DNA of 11,972 bases from Candidatus Heimdallarchaeota archaeon (GCA_030667035.1 DAOUWQ010000011.1:1-11972), one strand, 5' to 3'. Positions 1 through 6,880 are shown, counted from the stretch's first letter. A program made the numbers and translations. Notes: generated from the letters alone by a model not told the origin.

Positions 1-2
1 AA

Positions 3-32
3 AATGATGATGATGAAACTGCAGATAATTAA
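3..32 (+). CDS. possible C-terminal tail of an upstream gene (partial)
   Basis: Frame 3 from the window edge reads N-D-D-D-E-T-A-D-N and stops at TAA 30-32. An acidic tail like this is a common protein ending. The GAT/ATG repeat at 4-15 could equally be non-coding. Frame 1 is also open, to a TAA at 40-42. Ten codons are too few to assign a function, so this is only a hint that a plus-strand gene ends here. Confidence 0.25.
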   Translation, partial: NDDDETADN

Positions 33-101
33 TCCTGAATAATCCTTCTCTAACTGATTTTTTTCTCTCGACCGACAATAATACACTATTATTCTAATCG
101 A

Positions 102-109
102 TTTTATAT
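102..109 (+). promoter_or_regulatory. candidate TATA box for the OB-fold gene
   Basis: TTTTATAT lies about 75 bases before the ATG at 184. An archaeal start site about 25 bases downstream would fall near 130, giving a leader of roughly 50 bases that includes the GGTGA Shine-Dalgarno site at 171-175. Assigned by eye from spacing and composition only. A second T/A-rich run at 140-147 is an alternative but would leave a very short leader. Confidence 0.4.
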
Positions 110-126
110 TGAAAAGGACAATTGTT

Positions 127-137
127 AACCTAAGGTT
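127..137. repeat. 11-base palindrome near the predicted transcription start
   Basis: AACCT-A-AGGTT is a perfect inverted repeat centred on base 132, close to where transcription from the TATA box at 102-109 would begin. It could be a repressor site, but a palindrome of this length can arise by chance in AT-rich DNA. No regulator is identified. Confidence 0.25.
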
Positions 138-183
138 TCTTTTAAAAACAACTGAACCGTATTTGATAAAGGTGAAATAAATT

Positions 184-576
184 ATGAAAATTAAACAATT
201 ATTAGCAGATATGAGAAATATTGACATTCGTTTTCGTGTGATAACAAAAGGTGAACCTAGAGAAATTTCTTCAGCAGATGGGAAGGAATTACAGCTTGCA
301 GAAATAGAAGTAGGTGATGATACAGGAAGAATTTTCCTTACGTTATGGGATAAAAGTATAGAAATGTTGGATGAAGGAGATATTGGCGAGGTTAAAAATG
401 GATTCATAAAAGTTATTCGAAACGAATTAAGGTTAAATGTAGGCAAATATGGAGAACTTGTGAAAGTTGAAGATGCAAAAGATTTTGTCGTATCGGAAAA
501 AATACCAAGTGATTTTCCAGTTCCGCCCGATGACTATAAACCAAAATTCAAAAAACGGCACCAGAAAAGATATTAA
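184..576 (+). CDS. SOSS-B/hSSB1-like single-stranded DNA-binding OB-fold protein
   Basis: A 130-residue single OB-fold protein, likely cytoplasmic, binding single-stranded nucleic acid in replication or repair. The fold is visible as alternating strands over residues 15-95, with the D-D-T-G turn (45-48) and L-W-D (54-56). From residue 45 to 85 it can be aligned without gaps to human SOSS-B1/hSSB1 as I remember that sequence. Of the hSSB1 DNA-stacking aromatics, W55 is kept and Y74 is F74, but the F78 and Y85 positions are I78 and N85. The C-terminus is a short P/D-rich stretch then a basic tail (K/R/H, 119-130), not the acidic tail of bacterial SSB. The ATG at 184 has GGTGA at 171-175, eight bases upstream. 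It is a single gene, convergent with aRF1. It could bind RNA rather than DNA, since archaeal RPA-like and tRNA-binding OB proteins share this fold. Confidence 0.8.
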   Translation: MKIKQLLADMRNIDIRFRVITKGEPREISSADGKELQLAEIEVGDDTGRIFLTLWDKSIEMLDEGDIGEVKNGFIKVIRNELRLNVGKYGELVKVEDAKDFVVSEKIPSDFPVPPDDYKPKFKKRHQKRY

Positions 577-585
577 TTTTTTATC

Positions 586-633
586 AAAAAAACTTTTGGG
601 GAAAATTATCCCCTTTGATTTTTATTTTTTATT
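586..633. terminator. bidirectional hairpin terminator between convergent genes
   Basis: The stem GGGGA (598-602) pairs with TCCCC (609-613) around a six-base loop. It is followed on the plus strand by T-rich sequence (614-630) and flanked on the other side by A7 (586-592), which is T7 on the minus strand. It sits in the 60-base gap between two convergent stops, so it can end both the OB-fold gene and aRF1. The short stem makes the T-tracts the more important signal, as is usual for archaea. Confidence 0.6.
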
Positions 634-636
634 ACT

Positions 637-1890
637 TTACATTTCCCGGACAGGATACCTTAGTAAAGCTACTAGCCCACCAAAAGATTTGAAGAGAATC
701 GTACCTTCCTCTGTATCTATACTAATGATTTCAATATCAGATCCAGAATCCAATGCTTTTTTGCCTATTTCAGCAACAAAATCCTCTGTTTCATCAATGG
801 TTAATCTGGAGCTATTGCACTCGGGACAATTGCTTTTGAGTAAATCCTCTTCATAAGCAACCAATTCCTTAGCTTTTACATTATCCTGTCTTGAAAAGCC
901 ACACTGAGGGCATGCAACTTTGACTCGGAATACATCCATTTCTTCGCTGATTAATAACGTCTTAACAGCACCGAGTTCAATTGCTTTTAGTACTTCTTTC
1001 TGACCATAAGCGACCATACCAGTATCTTTACCTAGTTCTCTAAGAAAAACTTGAACGAGTTCCTTTTCTTCAAGATAGCGAACATCTTTTAGTAGTTCAG
1101 TCGATTTTTCCATCATTTCACGAATACCTTGTTCACCAGTATACCCAACATCTACTGTACCGATGACTTTGTCTACTAATCGATAATCAAGATTATTTCC
1201 TCTAACGAAAAGATCTTTGGCAAGCGCTGGCCCACCAACAACTATGCCCTTCAAATCAGGAACTTCAAGAAACAATTTGCTAGCAACTACTCCAGCTCTT
1301 TTCAAGTGCTCTTGAGCAAGAACTTCAGTTCCCCTTTGTATTCTCCTTTGAGATTGACCACCTTTACCGTGTTTTCCAGGTACAAAGGAACTCATCTTTT
1401 GCAAAAAGGTCATGTGATTACCACGAAGAAGAGCGTAAGCAGCACTTACACGATCAATTACCATTAAGCCATATTGTTCTTTTTCAATTAATTGCTCTCG
1501 TAAATGTTCGGTATGAAAACGTGAATCACAAACATACATTTTACGAGTAAGAGGGTCTGCAGGAGTAATTGGCCAATATTCAATTTTTCCTGTTTCAGTT
1601 TGACCACAAAAAATAACTAGCCCATTTTTAGGCAAAGTTTTCATCTTTTTTAATCGACTTAAAATGCTTGAAAGAGCAGCAGTAACTGCCTTACCTGTTT
1701 GTTTGCTCTTAATATTTGCTGCAGTGCCCCTCTCGTCAGTCAGCTGGTTTGTAACATCAGGTAGAGAGGTTCCATTAGGCATATACAATGTTACTAAGCA
1801 AGTTGCACCATTGAATGATTTTTTTCTCTCTAATCTTTCGATGCTTTGTTTTATTTTATAAGTTTCAAATGATGAAGCTGAATCTGACAT
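637..1890 (-). CDS. prf1: peptide chain release factor aRF1 (class I, eRF1 family)
   Basis: Recognises all three stop codons in the ribosomal A site and triggers peptidyl-tRNA hydrolysis; works in the cytoplasm, in archaea together with aEF1A and ABCE1. The 417 residues match the usual aRF1 length. The N domain carries the stop-codon reading motifs N-I-K-S (59-62) and Y-x-C-x3-F (119-125). The M domain has the catalytic G-G-Q (177-179) inside K-H-G-K-G-G-Q-S. The C domain contains the archaeal zinc insertion with C-P-Q-C (327-330) and C-P-E-C (355-358). All key residues are present, so it should be functional. The start ATG (complement of 1888-1890) has a weak GAGAT element just upstream. Genes in this window end in TAA, TGA and TAG, consistent with an omnipotent factor and no stop-codon reassignment. 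Confidence 0.97.
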   Translation of the reverse strand: MSDSASSFETYKIKQSIERLERKKSFNGATCLVTLYMPNGTSLPDVTNQLTDERGTAANIKSKQTGKAVTAALSSILSRLKKMKTLPKNGLVIFCGQTETGKIEYWPITPADPLTRKMYVCDSRFHTEHLREQLIEKEQYGLMVIDRVSAAYALLRGNHMTFLQKMSSFVPGKHGKGGQSQRRIQRGTEVLAQEHLKRAGVVASKLFLEVPDLKGIVVGGPALAKDLFVRGNNLDYRLVDKVIGTVDVGYTGEQGIREMMEKSTELLKDVRYLEEKELVQVFLRELGKDTGMVAYGQKEVLKAIELGAVKTLLISEEMDVFRVKVACPQCGFSRQDNVKAKELVAYEEDLLKSNCPECNSSRLTIDETEDFVAEIGKKALDSGSDIEIISIDTEEGTILFKSFGGLVALLRYPVREM

Positions 1891-1959
1891 AGCGTTCTAT
1901 CTCAAGTAAAGTTTATTCTAAATTACTTTATTATTACTATTTGTTCCTTCAATTTACAA

Positions 1960-1967
1960 TATATAAA
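1960..1967 (-). promoter_or_regulatory. candidate TATA box for aRF1
   Basis: On the minus strand this reads TTTATATA, about 70 bases before the aRF1 start codon, which would give a leader of about 45 bases. It lies in the 191-base divergent spacer (1891-2081) shared with the npdG-like gene. I could not place a convincing TATA box for the plus-strand gene; a T-rich run near 1993-2000 is the best guess. Confidence 0.4.
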
Positions 1968-2081
1968 TGTTGATACTAATTATGAAGCAATCTTTTTATT
2001 TGGTATTAGATTAATTTGCAAATGAATTCTTAAAACTCTACTAGATGATTTTTAACAAATCACACTTTAGGAGAAATCTAA

Positions 2082-2747
2082 ATGAATAGAAAAATTGGGT
2101 TAATTCCAGGAACGGGCAAACAGAGCAAGGGCATAGCACTAAGATTAGCAAAGGCAGGTTATTCAGTTATTCTTGGTTCACGAACCAAAGAAAAGGCTGT
2201 TCTTGCTGCGAAAGAATTAAGTGAAAAAATCCCCAAAGTCCAATTTATTGGTGAATCAAATGAAGAAGTAGTGAAAAAATGCAATCTATTGTTTTTTGCT
2301 GTTCCTTATCAAAATATGGCTGATACAATAGAAAAGCTAAAACCATTCCTTCAACCAGAAACTATTCTAGTAGATGTCATTGTTCCACTAATATTTCAAG
2401 CAGGAATTGCGAGTTGCTCAGATGAAGTACCGAACAATTCCGTAAGCGAATACTTGCAAACTCTTGTTCCAGAAGGAATAACCGTTGTTGGGGGATTCAA
2501 AACAATTTCTGCTTCTAAATTGAACAAAATTGATGAACCATTAAATGTTGATCTCTTCCTAACAGGAGATAATAAAGAAGCAAAACAAGAGATCAAAGAG
2601 ATATTATCAAAGATAACTGGTTTAAGACCACTGGATGCTGGACCATTATCATTTTCAAGAACAACAGAACAAATGACAGCATTAGTCATAAATCTAAATA
2701 AATTAAACAAATTGAAACATGGATCATTTCGAATTATTACAAGCTGA
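2082..2747 (+). CDS. npdG: NADPH-dependent F420 reductase (F420:NADP+ oxidoreductase family)
   Basis: Transfers hydride between reduced coenzyme F420 and NADP+ in the cytoplasm, linking F420 chemistry to biosynthetic NADPH. The protein has 221 residues, close to known archaeal enzymes of about 210-220. The N-terminal Rossmann fold shows the family-type nucleotide loop G-x3-G-T-G-x3-K-G (6-17). After the second strand, S33, R34 and K38 match residues that bind the NADP 2'-phosphate in characterised enzymes. Further family segments are F-A-V-P-Y (about 72-76), V-D-V-I-V-P-L (97-103), the E-Y-L-Q region, F-K-T-I-S-A (139-144), D-A-G-P-L and the closing L-N-K-L-x4-H-G-S-F-R-I. P9 stands where many members have glycine. 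The ATG is set by a strong AGGAGA site at 2069-2074, seven bases upstream. Single gene, divergent from aRF1 and convergent with the RING-like gene 26 bases on. Other PF03807 reductases are possible, but the C-terminal segments favour this one. Confidence 0.85.
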   Translation: MNRKIGLIPGTGKQSKGIALRLAKAGYSVILGSRTKEKAVLAAKELSEKIPKVQFIGESNEEVVKKCNLLFFAVPYQNMADTIEKLKPFLQPETILVDVIVPLIFQAGIASCSDEVPNNSVSEYLQTLVPEGITVVGGFKTISASKLNKIDEPLNVDLFLTGDNKEAKQEIKEILSKITGLRPLDAGPLSFSRTTEQMTALVINLNKLNKLKHGSFRIITS

Positions 2748-2773
2748 TTTTATTTTATAATCAACTTTATTCG

Positions 2774-3367
2774 CTAAGTATAGTCAATAAAAATGATCGA
2801 AACTAAATCGCTTTCCGCTATTTTTTGTAAGCAATTCGGACAATAACCTTTTGCAGAAAGCCAGTTTAGAATGTGTTCTTTATGAGCATAGCTTTGGCAA
2901 CAAGGTGTTCTCACTATTGTATCATCTGGTGAAAGTGCAGCTTGACAAATTGCACACAATGACCTTTGAGAGTCGCATGCAGAGCAACTTTTCGCTTTTG
3001 ATTTTATTACCTCACCACAAGTGCTACAGGTAAAGTAAGCAGCATTATCTTTCCGAAGTGAGAGAGTAGCTTTTTTCCTTCTACGAGAATCGATCTCATT
3101 TTCAATAAGAGTTTTTGTTTCTTTATCCAGAGATTTATCTTTTAATTTAAACTCTAATTCTGCATCGGCAAATTTTTTAAATGATTTTGAGGGGGGCTTG
3201 TTTTTTTTACTATAATAGACCATTAACGCAGTCATTCCAATTGCCACAATCAGCAATATTACATCTATTGTAAAACCATTACCAATAATAGCCCAAGAAA
3301 CAATATCTCCAATCCAAATTAGAGAAGTAAAAATCGAACCCAGTACTAGGAAAAGAATAACACTCAT
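2774..3367 (-). CDS. two-TM protein with zinc ribbon and RING-like domain
   Basis: A 197-residue membrane protein of unknown function. Two hydrophobic helices (about 2-28 and 33-52) are followed by a charged, probably helical cytosolic linker (53-108). Then comes a zinc-ribbon pattern C114-x2-C117-x10-C128-x2-C131, and immediately a RING-like pattern: C138-x2-C141, C156-C157, H162-x2-H165, C176-x2-C179. The segment H-K-E-H-I-L-N-W-L resembles the H-x2-C-I-x2-W-L core of RING-H2 domains, with the last ligand H instead of C. In a cross-brace, C138/C141/H162/H165 would hold one zinc and C156/C157/C176/C179 the other. The directly adjacent cysteine pair differs from the classic C-x-H. RING domains usually act as ubiquitin E3 ligases and some archaea encode them, but no ubiquitin, E1 or E2 gene lies in this window, so the role is open. 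The start has an AAGAGAT element directly upstream; the stop is TAG. Confidence 0.75.
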   Translation of the reverse strand: MSVILFLVLGSIFTSLIWIGDIVSWAIIGNGFTIDVILLIVAIGMTALMVYYSKKNKPPSKSFKKFADAELEFKLKDKSLDKETKTLIENEIDSRRRKKATLSLRKDNAAYFTCSTCGEVIKSKAKSCSACDSQRSLCAICQAALSPDDTIVRTPCCQSYAHKEHILNWLSAKGYCPNCLQKIAESDLVSIIFIDYT

Positions 3368-3621
3368 ATCTCTTTTTGTTTCTGTTTGAATCTTTAATCA
3401 CCAATTGATGTAACTTTCAATAAGATGCTTTTTACGATTTTTTGCACCATTATTGTTCTAATTATTATTTTGTTTTATAGCTTTTATACCTTTAGAATTA
3501 TTAATTCTTGAAATTTGAAAGCAAGAAAGAGTAAACATTACTGCCAACATTTTTACTTTGTGTTTTTTTAACCAAAATAAACGATTTTTTGCTTCTAGAA
3601 AAAGATAGAATGAGTAGAAAA

Positions 3622-3631
3622 TTTTTAAATA
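3622..3631 (+). promoter_or_regulatory. candidate TATA box with purine-rich BRE for gdhA
   Basis: TTTTTAAATA preceded by AGAAAA is the best BRE/TATA match in the spacer. A start about 25 bases on, near 3655, would give a leader of roughly 90 bases containing both inverted repeats below. An alternative TATA is TTTATATC at 3678-3685, which would give a leader of about 40 bases and would overlap the first inverted repeat. Confidence 0.45.
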
Positions 3632-3682
3632 GTATTAATTTAAGGTGCTTTGTAGCGTCTATGTTGTATGTATGACGTTTAT

Positions 3683-3703
3683 ATCACCTTGGATTTAGGT
3701 GAT
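3683..3703 (+). promoter_or_regulatory. inverted repeat upstream of gdhA: operator or leader hairpin
   Basis: ATCACCT (3683-3689) and AGGTGAT (3697-3703) are perfect 7-base inverted repeats around TGGATTT. AGGTGAT looks like an extended Shine-Dalgarno sequence and ATCACCT like the anti-SD end of 16S rRNA, yet no ATG, GTG or TTG follows at a usable distance. If the upstream TATA box is used this is an RNA hairpin in the leader; if the TATA at 3678-3685 is used it is a palindrome at the promoter, suited to a repressor. A related AAGGTG occurs at 3642-3647. Confidence 0.5.
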
Positions 3704-3718
3704 TAAAAATATCCTATC

Positions 3719-3739
3719 CCTCGAGAAAATTATTGAGGT
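3719..3739 (+). promoter_or_regulatory. gdhA ribosome binding site inside a possible hairpin
   Basis: GAGGT at 3735-3739 is the Shine-Dalgarno site, nine bases before the ATG at 3749. CCTCGA (3719-3724) can pair with TTGAGG (3733-3738), with one G-U pair and an eight-base loop, hiding most of that site. This could tune translation of gdhA. The stem is short, so the effect is uncertain. Confidence 0.45.
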
Positions 3740-3748
3740 CAATTCAAA

Positions 3749-5116
3749 ATGGGTAAAATTACAGATCCAATCTACGAGCAAGTGGTTAAGCGAAATGCTC
3801 ACGAACCAGAATTCCATCAAGCAGTGAAGGAAGTTCTAGATTCAATCGAGCCAGCTCTAGAACAACACCCAGAATTTGTTGAAGCAAGAATTGTCGAGAG
3901 ACTAGTAGAACCTGAAAGAATAATTACTTTCAGAGTTCCATGGGTCGATGACAAAGGTGTTGTCCAAGTTAACAGAGGTTTCAGAATCCAATTTAATGGA
4001 GCAATAGGACCTTACAAAGGTGGATTAAGACTCCATCCATCCGTTTATGACGGAATTCTAAAGTTCTTAGCTTTTGAACAAGTATTCAAAAACGCACTTA
4101 CCGGATTGCCAATGGGCGGTGGTAAAGGTGGTTCTGACTTCAATCCAAAAGGTAAGTCTGATGGCGAAGTTATGCGCTTCTGTCAAGCCTTTATGCGAGA
4201 ACTTTACAGACACATTGATGCTGATTTAGACGTTCCAGCCGGTGATATCGGTGTAGGCGGACGAGAAATTGGTTACCTCTTTGGTGCTTATAGAAAAATC
4301 AAAAACGTCTGGCATGGTGTTTTAACAGGAAAAGCTCCAGAATACGGCGGTTCACTTGGTAGACCAGAAGCAACAGGTTATGGTGCTACTTGGTTTGCAG
4401 AAAGTATGCTCAAACACAGAGGAGTAAAAGATGGCCTCAAAGGTAAGGTTGTCGCAATTTCCGGTTCTGGAAATGTTGCACAATATGCTACCGAAAAAGT
4501 AAACCAATTAGGTGGTAAAGTAATTACTCTTTCTGATTCCACAGGTTTCATTGTTGACAACGATGGTGTTGACAAGAAGAAATTGGAATTCGTTATGCAC
4601 TTGAAGAATGTCAAACGTGGTAGAATTAAGGAATACGCAGACAAATACAAAGTCGACTATTATATCTACAACGAACATAAAGACATCAAGAGTCCATGGT
4701 ATGTTCCAGGTATCGAAGTTGCACTTCCAAGCGCAACCCAGAACGAAGTTGATTTAGGTGAAGCTAAAGCTCTATTAAAGAGTGGTTGCTTAGCTGTCAG
4801 CGAAGGTGCAAATATGCCTTGTGTCGCAGAAGCAGTAGACTTATTCATTGAGAAAGGAGTCTCCTTCGGTCCAGGTAAAGCAGCAAACGCTGGTGGTGTC
4901 GCTACTTCCGGTCTAGAAATGTCCCAAAACAGTTTGAGATATTCATGGACAAAAGACGAAGTATTAACCAGACTTCACAAAATAATGGATAACATCCATG
5001 AAACTTGTGTAACAACAGCAGAAAAGTATGGTTCTCCAGGGAACTATGTTGTTGGAGCAAATATCGGTGGCTTCATGAAAGTTGCCAAAGCAATGCTCGC
5101 ACAAGGTGTTATTTAA
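3749..5116 (+). CDS. gdhA: NADP-type glutamate dehydrogenase (hexameric, ~50 kDa class)
   Basis: Interconverts 2-oxoglutarate plus ammonia and glutamate in the cytoplasm, probably using NADPH for ammonia assimilation. The 455 residues fit the class of E. coli GdhA (about 447) rather than the roughly 420-residue enzymes common in archaea. Seen motifs: substrate-binding G-P-Y-K-G-G (K90), F-K-N (K114), catalytic G-G-G-K-G-G (K126), the P-A-G-D-I-G-V-G segment with D166, G-R-P-E-A-T-G-Y-G (204-212), Rossmann loop G-S-G-N-V-A (239-244), S-D-S after the second strand (262-264), which fits NADP preference, S-E-G-A-N-M-P (351-357), and S387 in the substrate pocket. All key residues are present. Phenylalanine is TTC 12 times and TTT 6 times, whereas the next gene favours TTT, suggesting high expression or a different origin. 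Transcribed alone, with its own leader and terminator. Confidence 0.96.
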   Translation: MGKITDPIYEQVVKRNAHEPEFHQAVKEVLDSIEPALEQHPEFVEARIVERLVEPERIITFRVPWVDDKGVVQVNRGFRIQFNGAIGPYKGGLRLHPSVYDGILKFLAFEQVFKNALTGLPMGGGKGGSDFNPKGKSDGEVMRFCQAFMRELYRHIDADLDVPAGDIGVGGREIGYLFGAYRKIKNVWHGVLTGKAPEYGGSLGRPEATGYGATWFAESMLKHRGVKDGLKGKVVAISGSGNVAQYATEKVNQLGGKVITLSDSTGFIVDNDGVDKKKLEFVMHLKNVKRGRIKEYADKYKVDYYIYNEHKDIKSPWYVPGIEVALPSATQNEVDLGEAKALLKSGCLAVSEGANMPCVAEAVDLFIEKGVSFGPGKAANAGGVATSGLEMSQNSLRYSWTKDEVLTRLHKIMDNIHETCVTTAEKYGSPGNYVVGANIGGFMKVAKAMLAQGVI

Positions 5117-5129
5117 TTCGATTACTTTT

Positions 5130-5160
5130 AGAGGGCTTTTATGCCCTTTTATTATCTTTT
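5130..5160 (+). terminator. hairpin plus T-tract terminator after gdhA
   Basis: AGAGGGC (5130-5136) pairs with GCCCTTT (5143-5149), including one G-U pair, around the loop TTTTAT, and is followed by T-rich sequence. It starts 14 bases after the gdhA stop, so gdhA is probably monocistronic. Confidence 0.7.
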
Positions 5161-5291
5161 TTATTTTATTTCTACACTAAGGGTAGAGCCAAAATAAGGT
5201 CAATTAATACAGCTATTTCTAGACAAATTCTTAAACGATGTTCTATGTTTTTTTATTATTAATATTAGACTTAGATTAAATGGTGAGTTAA

Positions 5292-6860
5292 TTGAAAAAT
5301 AAGAGATATTGTACATTTTTGTTTATTTTATTATTCTTTTCGAGTATTATTTTTGGTATTACAACAGTTAAGGAAAATAATGCTGTAACTATTGAGAATC
5401 CAACAGATATGAAAATAGAAATGTTGGGTGACTTTTCAGAATCTTTTAGCACAGAACCTCATAGATTAAGTGGCATTACTTTTATGGATGGTTCTATTTT
5501 CGGAATTACTACCAGTCACGGTTTTATTTATGAATATGATGCAGTTACGGGTGTAAGTATTGGTAATTATTCATTACCATTTGCAACTGGGGGGATTGCC
5601 AATGATGGAACTAATCTCTATATTTCAACTTACCTAACTCCCCCAAATGGAACTATAGCGAAGTTTAACTCTACTGGTGCTATGATATCCTCTATTCATA
5701 CCCCACTTTCTGTTGGTGTTTTTAGGAGTTTGACTTGGGATGGCACTCATCTTTGGGCGTTTCAAACTGATGTAAATAACTTGCATAGAATTGACCCAGA
5801 TACTGGTGTAATTATCAAAACGATCACGCTTCCATTCTTTCCAGCTGATATAGAATGGTATAATGGTTTGCTCTGGTGTGTTGACTACATAGAAGATCGA
5901 GTGATTGCATTCGATCCTCAAACAGGTTCTGCAGTTGAGGGGTTTGCCAGTCCATACCTATCTAGTAGTGGTATTGCTTGTAATGATACACATTTATTTC
6001 ATAGTAATTCTGATAGTTTTGATGAAGTATCAATTACTAGAATTCCAACTAATCCCGGTGATGTTTACTTAAGAGAAGAACTTTCTATCTCAAATGCTTC
6101 TGATATAGCTTATGGTAATAAGCAGTTTTTTGTTTGTGAGAATCAATCAACATCTATTCGAACTTATGATATCTCAAATGCTTATACTAGTACTTGGTCT
6201 GTTCCTTTCCATCCTGTTGGATTAACTGTAATGTTTGATGCATATTTAGCTATGTCTTCTGAAGAATCACCATATAATATTTACACTTATTCTTTTGATG
6301 GCACACAAATAAAAAGTCATACAGCCTTAGATGTAATGATCAAATCTCTTGCATTTGATGGAGCGTTCCTATGGGCAATGGGTCAAGACAATATTTTGTA
6401 TAAACTTGATCCACTAGATATGTCAACTTTAGAAGAATTTCCAGTTTCGGGCATATATGGAATAACCTATGATTATAACAATGATGTCATCTGGGGATAT
6501 GAACGTGATGAATATCTAATTAGAGCAATCAACACTACTACTGGTGAATTTAGAGATGAGTTTATCGATATTACTTCAATAGGTCCCGGATTTGGTTATG
6601 GTTTAACCTTTACTGGTGAACACCTTGTTCTGGCTAAATTCACAGACAGTGATTCCTATTATTACAAAATTATTCCTATAGTAATTGAAGATGAACCTAC
6701 TCCCACACCTACTCCTTCAGAAACTGATACACAACAACCCGGTTATTTCATTCCGAATATTCCAGGTTATGCTGAGGATCTAATTGCCTTTGGTATTGGT
6801 GTTGTATTGGCAAGTATAATTGTAGGTATAATTGTGATTGTGAGAAGATCGAAACGGTAA
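5292..6860 (+). CDS. secreted, C-terminally anchored beta-propeller protein
   Basis: A 522-residue extracellular protein of unknown specific function. A signal peptide (basic 2-5, hydrophobic 8-24) is followed by about ten repeats of roughly 40 residues of the pattern (G/S/D)-(I/L)-x-(W/Y/F)-(D/N)-G-x-x-L-(W/Y) with Y/R-x-D-x2-T-G turns. They begin near 60, 101, 147, 186, 227, 271, 310, 351, 389 and 436, as in NHL or quinoprotein-like propellers. A proline/threonine linker (467-482, T-P-T-P-T-P), a hydrophobic helix (496-517) and a basic end (R-R-S-K-R) give a cell-wall-spanning anchor. At least six N-x-S/T sites (N92, N126, N231, N268, N284, N414) suggest glycosylation. The start is TTG, supported by GGTGA at 5282-5286; the next ATG (5409) would lose the signal peptide. 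Probably binds a partner or ligand at the surface; no catalytic residues are recognised. Confidence 0.85.
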   Translation: MKNKRYCTFLFILLFFSSIIFGITTVKENNAVTIENPTDMKIEMLGDFSESFSTEPHRLSGITFMDGSIFGITTSHGFIYEYDAVTGVSIGNYSLPFATGGIANDGTNLYISTYLTPPNGTIAKFNSTGAMISSIHTPLSVGVFRSLTWDGTHLWAFQTDVNNLHRIDPDTGVIIKTITLPFFPADIEWYNGLLWCVDYIEDRVIAFDPQTGSAVEGFASPYLSSSGIACNDTHLFHSNSDSFDEVSITRIPTNPGDVYLREELSISNASDIAYGNKQFFVCENQSTSIRTYDISNAYTSTWSVPFHPVGLTVMFDAYLAMSSEESPYNIYTYSFDGTQIKSHTALDVMIKSLAFDGAFLWAMGQDNILYKLDPLDMSTLEEFPVSGIYGITYDYNNDVIWGYERDEYLIRAINTTTGEFRDEFIDITSIGPGFGYGLTFTGEHLVLAKFTDSDSYYYKIIPIVIEDEPTPTPTPSETDTQQPGYFIPNIPGYAEDLIAFGIGVVLASIIVGIIVIVRRSKR

Positions 6861-6880
6861 GAATTACTACTAGTAGCACT

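Larger units (their letters stand above)
3368..3748. other. 381-base spacer between RING-like gene and gdhA
   Basis: Divergent intergenic region. The left two thirds (3368-3600) is AT-rich; apart from the short inverted repeat GAATT-att-AATTC (3495-3507) I see nothing distinct, and no reliable promoter for the minus-strand gene. The right third (3601-3748) holds the gdhA promoter candidates and a structured leader, listed separately. I see no open frame or tRNA-like structure that supports a gene. Confidence 0.6.

Noticed and set aside
4..15. Short GAT/ATG repeat at the window start as a CRISPR or satellite
   Set aside because: Only four units, explained by an acidic coding tail. No repeat-spacer pattern occurs anywhere in the window.
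467..856. Plus-strand frame overlapping the ends of the OB-fold gene and aRF1
   Set aside because: It runs antisense through the aRF1 zinc and C-terminal region and crosses the terminator hairpin; the composition is not protein-like.
3368..3600. tRNA or structured ncRNA in the gdhA spacer
   Set aside because: No cloverleaf, no T-arm consensus and only short AT inverted repeats are visible.
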